The position numbers and the translations under genes are program-made. Below are positions 53,580 through 60,602 of a DNA stretch of 64,000 bases, one piece after another. Numbering within the stretch: the first letter of the stretch is position 1; each line of letters begins with the position of its first letter. Below the pieces are notes generated by a model, which saw only the letters and a program-made list of their open reading frames with translations, did no database searches and was not told where the DNA came from. This DNA is from Symsagittifera roscoffensis (lineage: Eukaryota; Xenacoelomorpha; Acoela; Convolutidae), in NCBI RefSeq assembly GCF_963678635.1, contig NC_087062.1, positions 45,901,758-45,965,757 of the forward strand, written 5' to 3'.

Positions 53580-53882
53580 AAAGAGTTTATTTCTCCGGTC
53601 AACATTTCTGACATGCTCTATCATTTAGATAATATACTAATTCAACTAATTAGACAATGGGATCGTCAGGTCCTCTAGCCTCTTCCTTGAAATTTCACTA
53701 ACAGTTGTTTTACTCCAACTTTAGGGCGCATTCTGCAGCAGCGGCAGTGTGTGAGTGTGATTCCTATTTATGAGGTCAGCTACCGGGTCTCCTCCTTCTG
53801 GACCAACTCCTTCTTTGTCTGTGGTCTGGACCGCAAAGTGTGTGTCAGTGAAACAGTCTCCTCCTGCTGCAACGTCCTCTGA
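40515..53882 (+). CDS. SSUH2: SSUH2-like (ssu-2 homolog) gene, six coding exons, 5' end missing
   Basis: Exons are 40515-40698, 44027-44459, 44744-45061, 45894-46176, 47762-47907 and 53725-53882. All junctions are GT-AG and the phases fit (2 in; 0, 1, 1, 2, 1), giving one open frame of 507 residues ending at TGA 53880-53882. In order the protein has a helix with an S-R-K-E-A-F-D-A-Y segment, a Y-R-L-L-S-F-Y-E-T-R strand, a hydrophilic insert of about 100 residues, six C-x2-C pairs of the C-x2-C-x-G-x-G kind (DnaJ zinc-finger-like), and the family ending R-I-L-Q-Q-R-Q..I-P-I-Y-E-V. SSUH2 proteins are widespread in animals and probably zinc-binding; their biochemical role is poorly known, and human SSUH2 has been linked to tooth development. 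The first exon(s) and promoter were not found: the first exon seen begins with the last base of a codon. The frame is intact, so the gene is probably live. Confidence 0.9.
40771..40957. mobile_element. Near-palindromic MITE in SSUH2 intron 1
   Basis: The ends are exact inverted repeats: CTCGGCACATTGCTGCTT at 40771-40788, with its complement ending at 40957. Inner parts also pair (TTGAATGAAGCCTATAATCAT against ATGATTATAGACTTCATTCAA), so nearly the whole 187 bp folds into one hairpin. No coding capacity. A target duplication was not clear. Confidence 0.75.
41015..41544 (-). mobile_element. HINE-like element, full length
   Basis: Complemented orientation: it begins AGACTGCTCGTATCAGGGCGAAGCCCTGA (3' hairpin) followed by TGTTCCGACTGCC (sub-terminal repeat). 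It ends ACTTTCGTATCGAAAGTCGGAACA at 41544. It is 530 bp and one of the best-preserved copies, lying in SSUH2 intron 1. Confidence 0.8.
42008..42135 (+). repeat. Tandem repeat with internal palindromes, about 2.5 units
   Basis: Units of about 50 bases each start with (T/C)GAGAACCAA(C/T)TA(C/T)TC. The first two continue to a GATAATTGTTC or TATAATTGTTCTC segment that is the complement of the unit start, so each unit can form a hairpin. Confidence 0.65.
43766..43780 (+). repeat. G15 homopolymer run
   Basis: Fifteen consecutive G in the distinct block of intron 1. A C-run CCCCCCC lies 100 bases upstream (43663-43669). Confidence 0.95.
44027..44459 (+). CDS. SSUH2: SSUH2-like exon b
   Basis: The acceptor is TTTATTTCAG before 44027 and the donor is AGTG|GTAGAT. 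It enters in phase 0 and leaves in phase 1. It encodes the conserved S-I-Q-S-K-F-A-L-K-Y-R-L strand and F-Y-E-T-R, then about 100 polar residues rich in Glu, Ser, Asn and Thr with no family match. That polar stretch makes this protein longer than the roughly 350-residue vertebrate homologs. The reading frame chosen fits both splice phases; the alternative open frame at 43981-44196 does not. Confidence 0.85.
44744..45061 (+). CDS. SSUH2: SSUH2-like exon c, first cysteine cluster
   Basis: The acceptor is CTTCACTTAG and the donor is AATG|GTGAAC; it is phase 1 at both ends. It encodes a W-D-I-W-V-P-P-D-D-Y segment, matching the W-D-I core before the zinc-finger-like part of the family. Then come C-R-W-C-G-G-T-G, C-R-V-C-K-R-K and C-G-N-C-N-A-N-G: three C-x2-C pairs of which only the first keeps the full C-x2-C-x-G-x-G form. 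Confidence 0.9.
45188..45601 (+). mobile_element. hAT-like MITE with 8-bp target duplication
   Basis: A 414-bp element in SSUH2 intron 3. It starts CAGGGGCGGACCTAGG, the common hAT terminal form CAGGGGCGGA, and has a drifted complement (GTTCCGCCACCG) at the right end. The 8-bp direct repeat CTGGTCAA stands at 45180-45187 and again at 45602-45609, the length typical of hAT insertions. No transposase. Relatives lie at 8447-8700 and 59480-59835. Confidence 0.8.
45894..46176 (+). CDS. SSUH2: SSUH2-like exon d, second cysteine cluster
   Basis: The acceptor is GTGCGTCAG and the donor is CACAG|GTAAAA; it enters in phase 1 and leaves in phase 2. It encodes V-K-C-E-E-C-K-G-I-G, K-C-R-Q-C-Q-G-R-G and Q-C-T-R-C-A-G-E-G: three C-x2-C-x-G-x-G repeats in a row, the classic DnaJ-type form. 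An H-V-Q-Y-N-N-H-S-S-W segment follows that fits the family strand after the cysteines. Confidence 0.92.
46842..46904 (+). repeat. 31-bp direct repeat, two copies
   Basis: TTTTAAGA(T/C)TTCAGAGCCA followed by AATAAAAAATTA occurs twice in tandem in SSUH2 intron 4. Confidence 0.85.
47003..47212 (+). mobile_element. 5' fragment of a HINE-like element
   Basis: It follows the family from GTATTTGTaCTCGGGtGG through TTTTTTAACTAGC and TTGTTGTCgTGA to GGGACAATTAACGCGCGATAT, then stops. The 5' terminus and 3' half are missing. Confidence 0.7.
47213..47635. repeat. Block of recurring GGTCT and AAGTCTGG words, foldback-like
   Basis: The words CCGGTC, AAAAGTCTGG, CAGATTTTGCG and their complements (GACCAGATTTT on the left, AAAAATCTGGGC on the right) recur irregularly around a GC-richer centre (47460-47545). 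The layout resembles the foldback elements of this window with yet another repeat unit. Boundaries are uncertain. Confidence 0.4.
47762..47907 (+). CDS. SSUH2: SSUH2-like exon e
   Basis: The acceptor is CCTTCTAG and the donor is AGAG|GTGAAC; it enters in phase 2 and leaves in phase 1. It encodes F-L-Q-Q-L-C-G-V-V-I-W-E-E-E followed by a basic R-A-R-H-H-H-K segment, corresponding to the stretch after the cysteines where the family has its hydrophobic strands and S-R-A-R-V context. Confidence 0.85.
47908..49100. other. SSUH2 intron 5, left part, no recognised feature
   Basis: AT-rich without exons. The right side from about 48900 may be the decayed C-terminal part of the LINE described next, but it cannot be followed with confidence. 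Confidence 0.4.
49110..50335 (-). pseudogene. Non-LTR retrotransposon (LINE) reverse transcriptase fossil
   Basis: Read on the - strand from 50335, broken frames give the order of a jockey/CR1-type RT. It has an A-N-K-F-N-S-F-F-S segment before the RT (about 50180), then I-S-R-I-L-S-D-L-A (about 49940), an E-V-F-P-R-I-P-L-C-G-H-F run matching the usual V-P-Q-G-S-I-L-G-P block (about 49500), and F-A-D-V in place of F-A-D-D (about 49420). A K-L-S-Q-K-M-D-K-N-F run follows, matching K-L-S-L-N-x-x-K-T. Frameshifts and stops are frequent, so it is dead. The endonuclease part and 3' tail were not found. It lies in SSUH2 intron 5, antisense to the gene. Confidence 0.7.
50346..50771 (+). mobile_element. 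HINE-related fragments
   Basis: A 5' end of the main family (TGTTCCGACTTTCGATACC) at 50346-50364 breaks off into CTTTGGCCAC words repeated twice. At 50719-50771 stands the 5' end of the sister subfamily (TTCCGACTTTCGAAAAACGAG, then CCCGGGGTGGCTTTT), cut by the next full element. Confidence 0.55.
50772..51272 (+). mobile_element. HINE-like element lacking the 3' hairpin
   Basis: It starts TGTTCCGACTTTCGATACGAAAGTAACGG and keeps all inner blocks through CATTTAGTTTTTTAATGTTATTACTGC and CCAGTCGGAACATTCA. The hairpin and the terminal GCAGTCT are absent. It is inserted in the 5' end of the sister subfamily. Confidence 0.75.
51408..51785 (+). mobile_element. HINE-like element, 3' truncated
   Basis: It starts TGTTCCGGCTTTCATAACGAAAGTAGTGG and follows the family to ATATGGCGTGTGAGGGGATGATTAT, then breaks off. 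Confidence 0.75.
51810..52337 (+). mobile_element. HINE-like element, full length
   Basis: It has a complete 5' end and inner blocks, a sub-terminal CAGTCGCAACAA, the hairpin TCAGGGCTTCGCCCTGA and end CGAGCAGTATTG. Its left flank GGTGGCTTTT equals that of the element at 50772, so the two share ancestry including flanking DNA. Confidence 0.8.
52619..52668 (+). repeat. Stray end of the GACAATTC foldback family
   Basis: GGTTGAATTGTCTTTGGCCGAATTGTCTGTGCGCC matches the right end of the foldback element at 38104-38459 (TTTGGTCGAATTGACTGTGCGCC), here closer to the consensus. No left arm lies nearby. Confidence 0.7.
53133..53210 (+). repeat. TCTAGATAC minisatellite
   Basis: TCTAGATAC occurs seven times with spacers GT, GTTA, TCCG and TAACGTA; the 21-base phrase TAACGTATCTAGATACTCCG and its relatives are alternately direct and self-complementary. 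It lies in SSUH2 intron 5. Confidence 0.85.
53520..53583 (+). repeat. (GAAA)n microsatellite
   Basis: About fifteen GAAA units, starting with a GAAAGAAGGAAAG variant, about 140 bases before SSUH2 exon f. Confidence 0.97.
53725..53882 (+). CDS. SSUH2: SSUH2-like exon f, C-terminal exon with stop
   Basis: The acceptor is CCAACTTTAG; it enters in phase 1 and TGA lies at 53880-53882. It encodes the most conserved family end: R-I-L-Q-Q-R-Q-C-V-S-V-I-P-I-Y-E-V, then a membrane-like S-F-W-T-N-S-F-F-V-C-G-L run and a Cys-rich tail ending C-C-N-V-L. The last four residues have the form of a prenylation (CaaX) box. Confidence 0.92.
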
Positions 53883-53928
53883 TCAAACTCCATTTTAGTC
53901 TCGTTTCAACAACAATCAAAACCCTACA

Positions 53929-53987
53929 ACCCCCCCCCCCCCACACACACACACACACTTACACACACACACACACACCCCACCAAG
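53929..53987 (+). repeat. C13 run and (CA)n microsatellite in the 3' UTR
   Basis: A run of C (53929-53941) leads into (CA)n with a CTTA interruption, about 50 bases after the SSUH2 stop. Confidence 0.95.
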
Positions 53988-54173
53988 TTTGAAGAATAGG
54001 TAATGTTTGAAATTGCCTCAGAAGGCTCCTATGGTCCAAATAACTAAATTCAGGGTATGTTGGTCTGTTTGAAAAGAGACGTTTTAGTCCGATTATTTGT
54101 AGAGCATGTTTTATTTATAGTAGTTGATTTGCACCTTATTTACAAATGTAATTGCAAATATAAGAAACTCAAC

Positions 54174-54179
54174 AATAAA
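54174..54179 (+). promoter_or_regulatory. Candidate polyadenylation signal of SSUH2-like gene
   Basis: AATAAA lies about 290 bases after the stop codon, the first canonical signal downstream in this orientation. The cleavage site is not determined. Confidence 0.4.
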
Positions 54180-54415
54180 ACTTCTTGGATACAATTATGG
54201 GTAGTTGAAGACTCTCTCGCAGCGGTCTCAGAAATCTTCGAGAGAATTGAGTCTGTTTTTGAAACAAATCTTGCCTGAAACAGCTCAAGAACTCAGCTTT
54301 GAAAAACTCTTGAGCATTTTTTTAATTGCTCAAGTCTGAATCAAACTATGAAGAATCCAAAAAAATACTTAGATCCCAACACAAAAAGTCAGACCATTCT
54401 TTGCTGTTTGTTTAT

Positions 54416-54917
54416 TGTTCCGACTTTCGATAGGAAAGTAACGGAATATTTGTGCTCGGGGTAAGTTTTTTTTTTTCTTCAGACAAATTTCGTCTTTTTA
54501 ACTTGCAATTTTTGACGGAATTTTTATATCATTCAAAAAGTATTGTTGTCCTGAGATTAAATTTGAAAAGATATTTTACCTGTGATCAGTTTTCGTTAAG
54601 TTATGTGGGTTTAAAGATTGCCATTTTGGCCAATTTGGGACAATTAACACGCGATACATTTCGCTTTATTAGCGCATAAGCGGAGATTTAATCCGTCTTG
54701 GAAATCGTTCCAAATTAGTTGAAAAAAGCTTTTTGCCATAATTGATTTGTTTCAAGGAGCAAAATCTATCCTTTTGTACTTAATATGGCATGTGGGGAGA
54801 TGATTTTCATAAAAAATTTCAAATTAAAAAAAAATCATTTTTTTCATGTTATTACTGCTCCATAAACTTTAAAAGTCAGTCTGACCACTCAGGGCTTCGT
54901 CTTGATACGAGCAGTCT
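54416..54917 (+). mobile_element. HINE-like element, full length
   Basis: The 5' end is TGTTCCGACTTTCGATAGGAAAG; inner blocks are present with some drift. The sub-terminal repeat reads CAGTCTGACCA and the hairpin is weakened (TCAGGGCTTCGTCTTGA), then CGAGCAGTCT. It lies downstream of the SSUH2-like gene. Confidence 0.75.
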
Positions 54918-57900
54918 TGTCAACTTCTAAGAAAATTAGCGAATGGTCAAAGATACGCTAAACTCTTGATATTTGAATGGTGTTGTGATTTGTGTGAGGT
55001 TCGAATTTTCTTGGGTAAAGAGTTTTAATATACAAATTCAAAAGATGAAACAGTTTATATCGAAAACTGAAATTATTTGTCATTTTTTAGATGTTTTTTT
55101 AGATGTTCAAAGAAAATTGTTTTGAATTTCAAGCTTTTAACAAATTTATTGGACAACGTCTTAAGCTTTTGAAATCAATCTGACCTTGACATAAGGAAAT
55201 GCAATCAAATTTTCAAAACTGCTTTTGAACTGACAAAAGAGCAATGAAAAAAGATTGCGCTCATTTGGAGAATCCCTTTTTGACTTATTCAAGGAGCACA
55301 TTTGAAACAAATTTTTCATTCAACAACAATTCGCCATGCAATTTTTCGAAGCAAAAAAAAAACAAAAATGCCGACAAAAGAGCAAACACGAAACTTCAAA
55401 TAAGCATTTCGATTAAGTTTAAATTTGAAGGTCAAATTTATTTCAGAAATCTGAGGCGTTCTCCGATAAATTTGGTAAAAGCTATAGAAATATTTCTTCA
55501 AAGTTTGGCGTTTGCTTTTTTGTCGGCTTTTTATCTGCTCTTTTCTTTTGAAAAACTGCGTGTCATATTGCTGCGGTTTAAAAAGTGTTTTGACGCGAAG
55601 GGCTTGGAGTTAGATTCAGTAAGCTAACCTCTTGAAAAGCGCAGTCCTTTTCGTTTGTTTTTTGTCCTTTACGCTGTCCGATGATATTGTTAAAAACTAT
55701 ATAATTAGCAGCAAAATGGAACAGATAGAAATAATTAACAGGAGCAGTCTGTCAATTTTGAGCAATTTTTACATGCAAACTTGAGCTTTCAGATGGCCTT
55801 GATTCATGTTTTTGTCTGAAAAACTAGTTTTTGCATGCAAAATTTTCTGAAAAAGGTTTTTTGCTATTTTTAATTAATTCTGTCTGTTCCAACTTTTTGC
55901 AATTCTCTTTAAAGCTGAAAATTTTACAAAACTTTTAAAACTACAAATTTTACAAAGGTTGAAAATTTTACAAAATAAAACTGATCTCTAAAAATACTCA
56001 CTCATTTTGGCATGCTTTTTTGACAGCTTAAAAGCAATTTTGAAAAATCAGTTTCAAACTCAACACCAGTTCAATGTCTCACGGTCAAAATTACTAAGAA
56101 ATTTAGAACGTCCGATAAATTTATTGAACGCTAGATATGCGCTGCAGTTACTGTCTGTGATGAGATATGATACATATGATACAAGCAATTTAAGTAGCAA
56201 AAATTTGGACAGCGTAAAGAGAACGGGGGAACTGATTAAAAAGAGCAAGCAATGACCATGATTAAATTTAACAAAAATTTTTATTGAGTTTTTCTAGTTA
56301 ATTCCCAAATTGTTGGCAATTTTTTTTTCATTCAGGGAATCTGAACAAAGCTTATTAACCTAACACTGCTCCTCATTTTGACGTCTTCATCTTATTACTA
56401 ATTTTTGCAATAAAACGGTTTCCGAAAAACTTATTAAGCAAAAATGCAATATTTTTTGTTCAATTAAACTGCTCAAGGTCACTCATATTGCCAACAGTTT
56501 GGCATTAACTATAAAACACCTTGAGACATACTTTTTGTGTAAAATTTAGCATTTACATGCGAAAGTTGTCGGAAGTAGGTCATTTGCTTTTTTATTTCTT
56601 TTTGTCTTCGTTCATGTTTTTTTTTGCAATTTTTCTATGTCTCAATAAAATTTCGGTGATAACATTTTTGACAAGTTGCTGCCACAATTTAACTCGACTC
56701 GCAGACCAGAAATTAGCGCATACTTTTGAGTTGGGAAATCAAAATTTTGAGAGGTAACGGTTTTATGTGCGCTAAGATTTCACAAATTGCATGGAGTGCT
56801 GATAGCACGGGGTTCAAAATAAGATTTTCATAGAGGTACAAAGAGTAAAATATTTAAACACTATCCCACAGCCTAAGACTCGGCGATGATGATGGTTGCT
56901 GTCATTAAATCTGAGTAAAAAACAAAGAAGTCTAGATAAAAATGCAGTAAACCCAAATCTCGATAGGTCTGGTTTCCGAAATTTTTCAAATTTTTTGATC
57001 TATCAAATTTCACGAAAACTTAAACCGAAACATAAATTTACATGAGTACATGAGTCAGCAAATAAGACAATGTTGCTGACTCATGTTGACAAATAGTTAA
57101 AATGAGACATCAAAATTAGCTATAAAGAAAAACGGAGCACCTTGGCAGTCTTAAATTTTAGTTTGCAAGTTGCAGAAAAAGTTGATGAACGAAAATTCCG
57201 GGAAAGCTGTCGCAAACATCAAGAGATTTTAAGAAAGAAGGTCAATAAAAATCAGAAATCAAATTTTTAAAAACGAATGAAGCAAAACAGAGTAATCTTT
57301 ACCAAATCTTCAACCAATTAAAACAATCAGTGGATGAAGTTCAGTTTTTCAAACATGAGGAAGCGTTTTTGTGATAAACCCTTGTAAACTGATGTTTCTA
57401 TGTCTTTTGTAGCGAACGAAATTTAAGGCAGAAAAATAAACATTATTTTCTCATTCTTCAAAAATACCAGAAAAACAAGTTTGCAAAATACTATCCGCTC
57501 TTCCATGGTATAAGTAAAATAAAAGTAATGATCACGAAAAGCGTATTACCGTTTTCGTCGGTTGCACGTTCCGGTTGAAAAATAACTATTATTTTTTTTA
57601 ACATCGAATTGTCGAGTAGCCAACTCGGAAGGGCAAATTAATCAAAAACAGAAACAAAATTTGAAACCAGAACAGAAAAGCTCTGCTCAGATTGCAAATA
57701 AATGATATTTTGAAACTCGAATTGAAAAAAGAACAAAAGGACTTCCAAAAATATGCACTTCATTATGCCACTGTAACTGTTCGAAAAAAAAAACATTTCA
57801 AGAAAAGTTACGCATGCAGCTTTCTTAATCTACCAAATTGTTTTTTTTTAATCGCATTAGATATTTTGGTAAGAAAAGATACGTTTCTAGATTTTTTATC

Positions 57901-58070
57901 AAAAGCAAAGCAAACAAAAAACATTCTTTTTCCGTTACAAAAACCAAAAGTGTCAATGAATTTTTTCGGAGAGGTTTCAAACGACTAGGGGATTTCACGA
58001 ATTTGCAGTCATTTGCCCGTTTTAGTTCATTTTTTCAAAATGTTTGGTAAAACGACTATCCGGTGGATTC
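54918..58070. other. Non-coding, no recognised gene
   Basis: About 3 kb of AT-rich sequence. Open frames at 55244-55627 (127 codons) and 57692-57988 (98 codons) have no domain, no family resemblance and the composition of the surroundings, so they are not called. The word AAATTTTACAAA occurs three times in 55918-55980, and a strong hairpin lies at 57049-57085. Confidence 0.4.
57049..57085. other. 13-bp perfect hairpin
   Basis: CATGAGTCAGCAA (57049-57061) is followed after 11 bases by its exact complement TTGCTGACTCATG (57073-57085). It contains the AP-1-like word TGAGTCA, with its complement TGACTCA in the other arm; this may be chance. Confidence 0.6.
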
Positions 58071-58076
58071 AGGTGC

Positions 58077-58325
58077 ATATACAAAATATTCCAATACCAA
58101 ACAGTTCAAAATAATCTTGAAAAAAGAAAACGAAAAAACAGTCCGATACAAAACAGTCCGGCTCTATCAGTCCGATTTAAAACAGCCAACTATCACTTGG
58201 GACAGCTTTTCGGACTGTTCTTCATCGCACTGTTTTTTTGTTTCTTTTCATACTCTTAGGTGCTGTTTTGTATGGCACTGTTTTGTACAGACACGATGGA
58301 TTCAACTTGACAAATCCATCGTGTC
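58077..58325. mobile_element. Foldback-like element, AACAGTCCGATACAAA repeat arms
   Basis: Left arm 58077-58165 and the complement of right arm 58200-58290 align over about 85 bases: both have TACAAAA, CCATAC or CCAATAC, AAACAG, a GAAAA..GAAAC patch, AAAAAACAGT(C/G)CGAT and AACAGTCCG. The unit AACAGTCCGATACAAA recurs within the arms. The right side continues into a perfect 13-bp hairpin GACACGATGGATT (58290-58302) with its complement at 58313-58325. No coding capacity. Confidence 0.65.
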
Positions 58326-58902
58326 GCAGACAATGGTATGATTTAAATTTGCGGTCGATTGTACGTTTTTGCTTTTTTCGAGCAAAGCAGTGCCCTAGCC
58401 AATTACTAAAATCATTTTACAGTCTGAACAGCGTTTTCAATACTCAAAGTTGGAGTTTACATTGTTTGTCATACAAAATGTGGAATCAGCCCAACATATC
58501 GAAAAAAATTTTGTATGTTAAAAAATTTTCATGGTAGTTTCGCAGCCTTGACTATAGCATATCGTTGTTTGTTTTAATGTGAATTCAATACCCGCACCGG
58601 AGTTCCATGGACAATTATCGATTATCTAAAAATGTTGTCTAAAATGTTGACATTATGAACCATTATCGTTTGCAAATTTAGAGTAAAAAATTGATTATAA
58701 AGTCATTATAACCGACTATTTTTGTAAAAACACAATCCATCAAAATCCATTATAAAGGATTATAATCCGTTTAAAATCCATTATAATTGATTATAACGGA
58801 TTATAATCTTTACATTTTTTGCAAAATCTTTTGCAAAACTTGCAACCTATCTGCGTTACTCACGGCCTACTTGCAATCTTAAGCTACTCAAATAACCCCC
58901 CC

Positions 58903-58921
58903 CTCTCTCTCTCTCTCTCTC
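58903..58921 (+). repeat. (CT)n microsatellite
   Basis: About nine CT units inside the C-rich half of the core. Confidence 0.9.
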
Positions 58922-59479
58922 TTTGCCCCCCCCTCCGCATTTACCCAAATCCCCTTTCCCACTCCTCTACGTTTATCCCTACCCCGCCCCCATGTTTACT
59001 AAAACTTACCCCCAAACCCAACCACCCCCCCCCCCCCAAGTTACAGTTTAGCCCCCCCCCCCCCAGTTTGAGGGTAAACTGACGAGGGTAAACTGGGGGG
59101 GGGGGAGCTAAACTGAGGAGGGGTGACCTGGGTGGGGTGAGGGGGCGGAGGGTAAACTGACGAGGGGTAAACTGGGGGGGGCGGAGGGTAAACTGACGAG
59201 GGGTAAATTGGGGCGGGGAGAAAGGGGGGGCAGGGGTGTTGTTAAAAGCAATGGACTTTACGTAGTAAAGAAAAAAATAGAAAAACCTAAATAAACAAAT
59301 CTTTTGTGAAAAGTAAAAGTTCATGAAACGTAATACGTAGCAACTGCACGAAACAGAAAAATGCAAAAACTTTGAGAAAAAGTTTGCAAAACGTATAATT
59401 TCTTCTCCAAAAACACATTATAATCACTTATGATTTATTATAATGGATTAAAACAATTTAGAAAAATTATGATTATAAT

Positions 59480-59835
59480 CAGGGGCGGATCTAACATTTT
59501 CTCGAGGAGGGGGGCGAATTTTCAAAAAATTTTGAAAATTTTATCGACCTTTTTTTAGGTCGACCGATCGACCGAATTGATTTTCCGAACTCTCCCAAAG
59601 CTCTAATAAGACCCTGTTTTGGTCAAATTTTCTGCGCCGCAGGCACCGTTTTGAAAAACAGGCCAAACACGCGTTTTTAGGCCTTTTTAGAAAATTTCGA
59701 CCAACAATATTGCGTGTTTTTGGCGCGCTCCCCTCCCCTCCCCTCCCCCTCAAAGTAAGTATATATTGGCGCCCGAGGAGCCTTTAAAAATTTTTTAGTG
59801 TCCGTTACCAAATATGGATATCTCAAAATAGTACA
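59480..59835 (+). mobile_element. hAT-like MITE, right end lost
   Basis: It starts CAGGGGCGGATCTAAC and follows 45188-45601 through TTTTCTCGAGG, GACCGAATTGATTTT, GGCGCGCTCCCCTCCC, TATATTGGCGCCC and ATGGATATCT. The right inverted repeat and the target duplication were not found. Confidence 0.7.
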
Positions 59836-60019
59836 AAGAGGGTGGGTTTTAATGGATTAATGGATCATAATCGATCATAATGGATTATATTGATATAAAA
59901 AATACAAGGATTATAATTTTTTTTTGATGCATTATAATCGAAAGTATTTGTTACTTTATAGATACTGACTATAAAATGAATAAATAGTCGAATAATATTC
60001 CTGGGACTTCAGTGCGGGT

Positions 60020-60380
60020 ATGCTTTAAATTCAAATATATCACTTGCTGACATCAATTTCAATTTTCAAGCTTCCGTTTTTTGTTCCAAAAAACTACAAA
60101 TTAAACTGCAGTTTTTAGCAACATTTCTTTTTATCTTCGTTCTATTTGCGAACAGAGCATTTGAACAATTCTAGGAGACGCTTTTACTGATAATGTTTTT
60201 GAAAATTGCGAAAGAACTGAGCTAAAACGTATCACTATCTTTTTGTCAGTGCGGAATGTCAACCGACAGACTTTTAGTTACAAAAATAATTGTAAAAAAA
60301 TATGAATTGCTAGAAAAAAGAAAGTTGAGATATCTGTGTCTTTCACCAGATTACGAGAGAGTGATTTTCAATCATCAGAA
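60020..60380. other. Non-coding, may include the LTR of the next element
   Basis: No exon. The left edge of the LTR that ends at 60511 must lie in or near this stretch but cannot be placed without its partner. Confidence 0.3.
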
Positions 60381-60511
60381 AACATTAACACGGTCGGCAA
60401 GTACCGGACTTAACATAATAACATCAAGTCACTCAGACTAACATTATGACCTCTATCAATTCATTACACAATACTGGGTTACATAATGGGAAGTACACCC
60501 GCCGTACCACA
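60381..60511 (-). repeat. Edge of the 3' LTR of element C (left end not determined)
   Basis: On the - strand the LTR would start TGTGGTACGGCGGGTGTACT at 60511, directly after a purine run. TG start plus polypurine tract is the expected 3' LTR junction. The other end lies further left and is not resolved. Confidence 0.6.
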
Positions 60512-60521
60512 TTCCCCCCTT
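60512..60521 (-). promoter_or_regulatory. Polypurine tract of element C
   Basis: AAGGGGGGAA on the - strand, next to the TG of the LTR. It would prime plus-strand DNA synthesis. Confidence 0.65.
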
Positions 60522-60602
60522 CAAAAATTTCTGATCAACAGAAATTCTAAAAAATAAGTTGAGTTTTATGTATGAGTTTAAATTTTGTTTTAGCTGGATC
60601 TT

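Larger units (their letters stand above)
58591..60019. mobile_element. AT-rich terminal-inverted-repeat element with C-rich/G-rich core
   Basis: The ends are inverted repeats: CCCGCACCGGAGTTCCATGG on the left and TGGGACTTCAGTGCGGG on the right. Next come AT-rich arms full of TTATAATGGATTATAATC words (58690-58810 and 59400-59480 with 59840-59950). The core 58890-59245 is first C-rich (Cs, (CT)n, CCCAAGTTACAGTTTA) then G-rich, where GAGGGTAAACTGACGAGG-type units recur about five times as complements of the C-rich side. A hAT-like MITE interrupts the right arm at 59480. No ORF of note. Confidence 0.6.

Noticed and set aside
34937-54917. Canonical Helitron assignment (TC start, CTRR end) for the repeat family
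   Set aside because: The 5' end is not TC and the 3' end GCAGTCT is not CTRR; the sub-terminal inverted repeats fit the Helentron/HINE layout better.
55244-55627. 127-codon open frame as a gene
   Set aside because: No domain, no splice context, AT-rich composition equal to the surroundings; open by chance.
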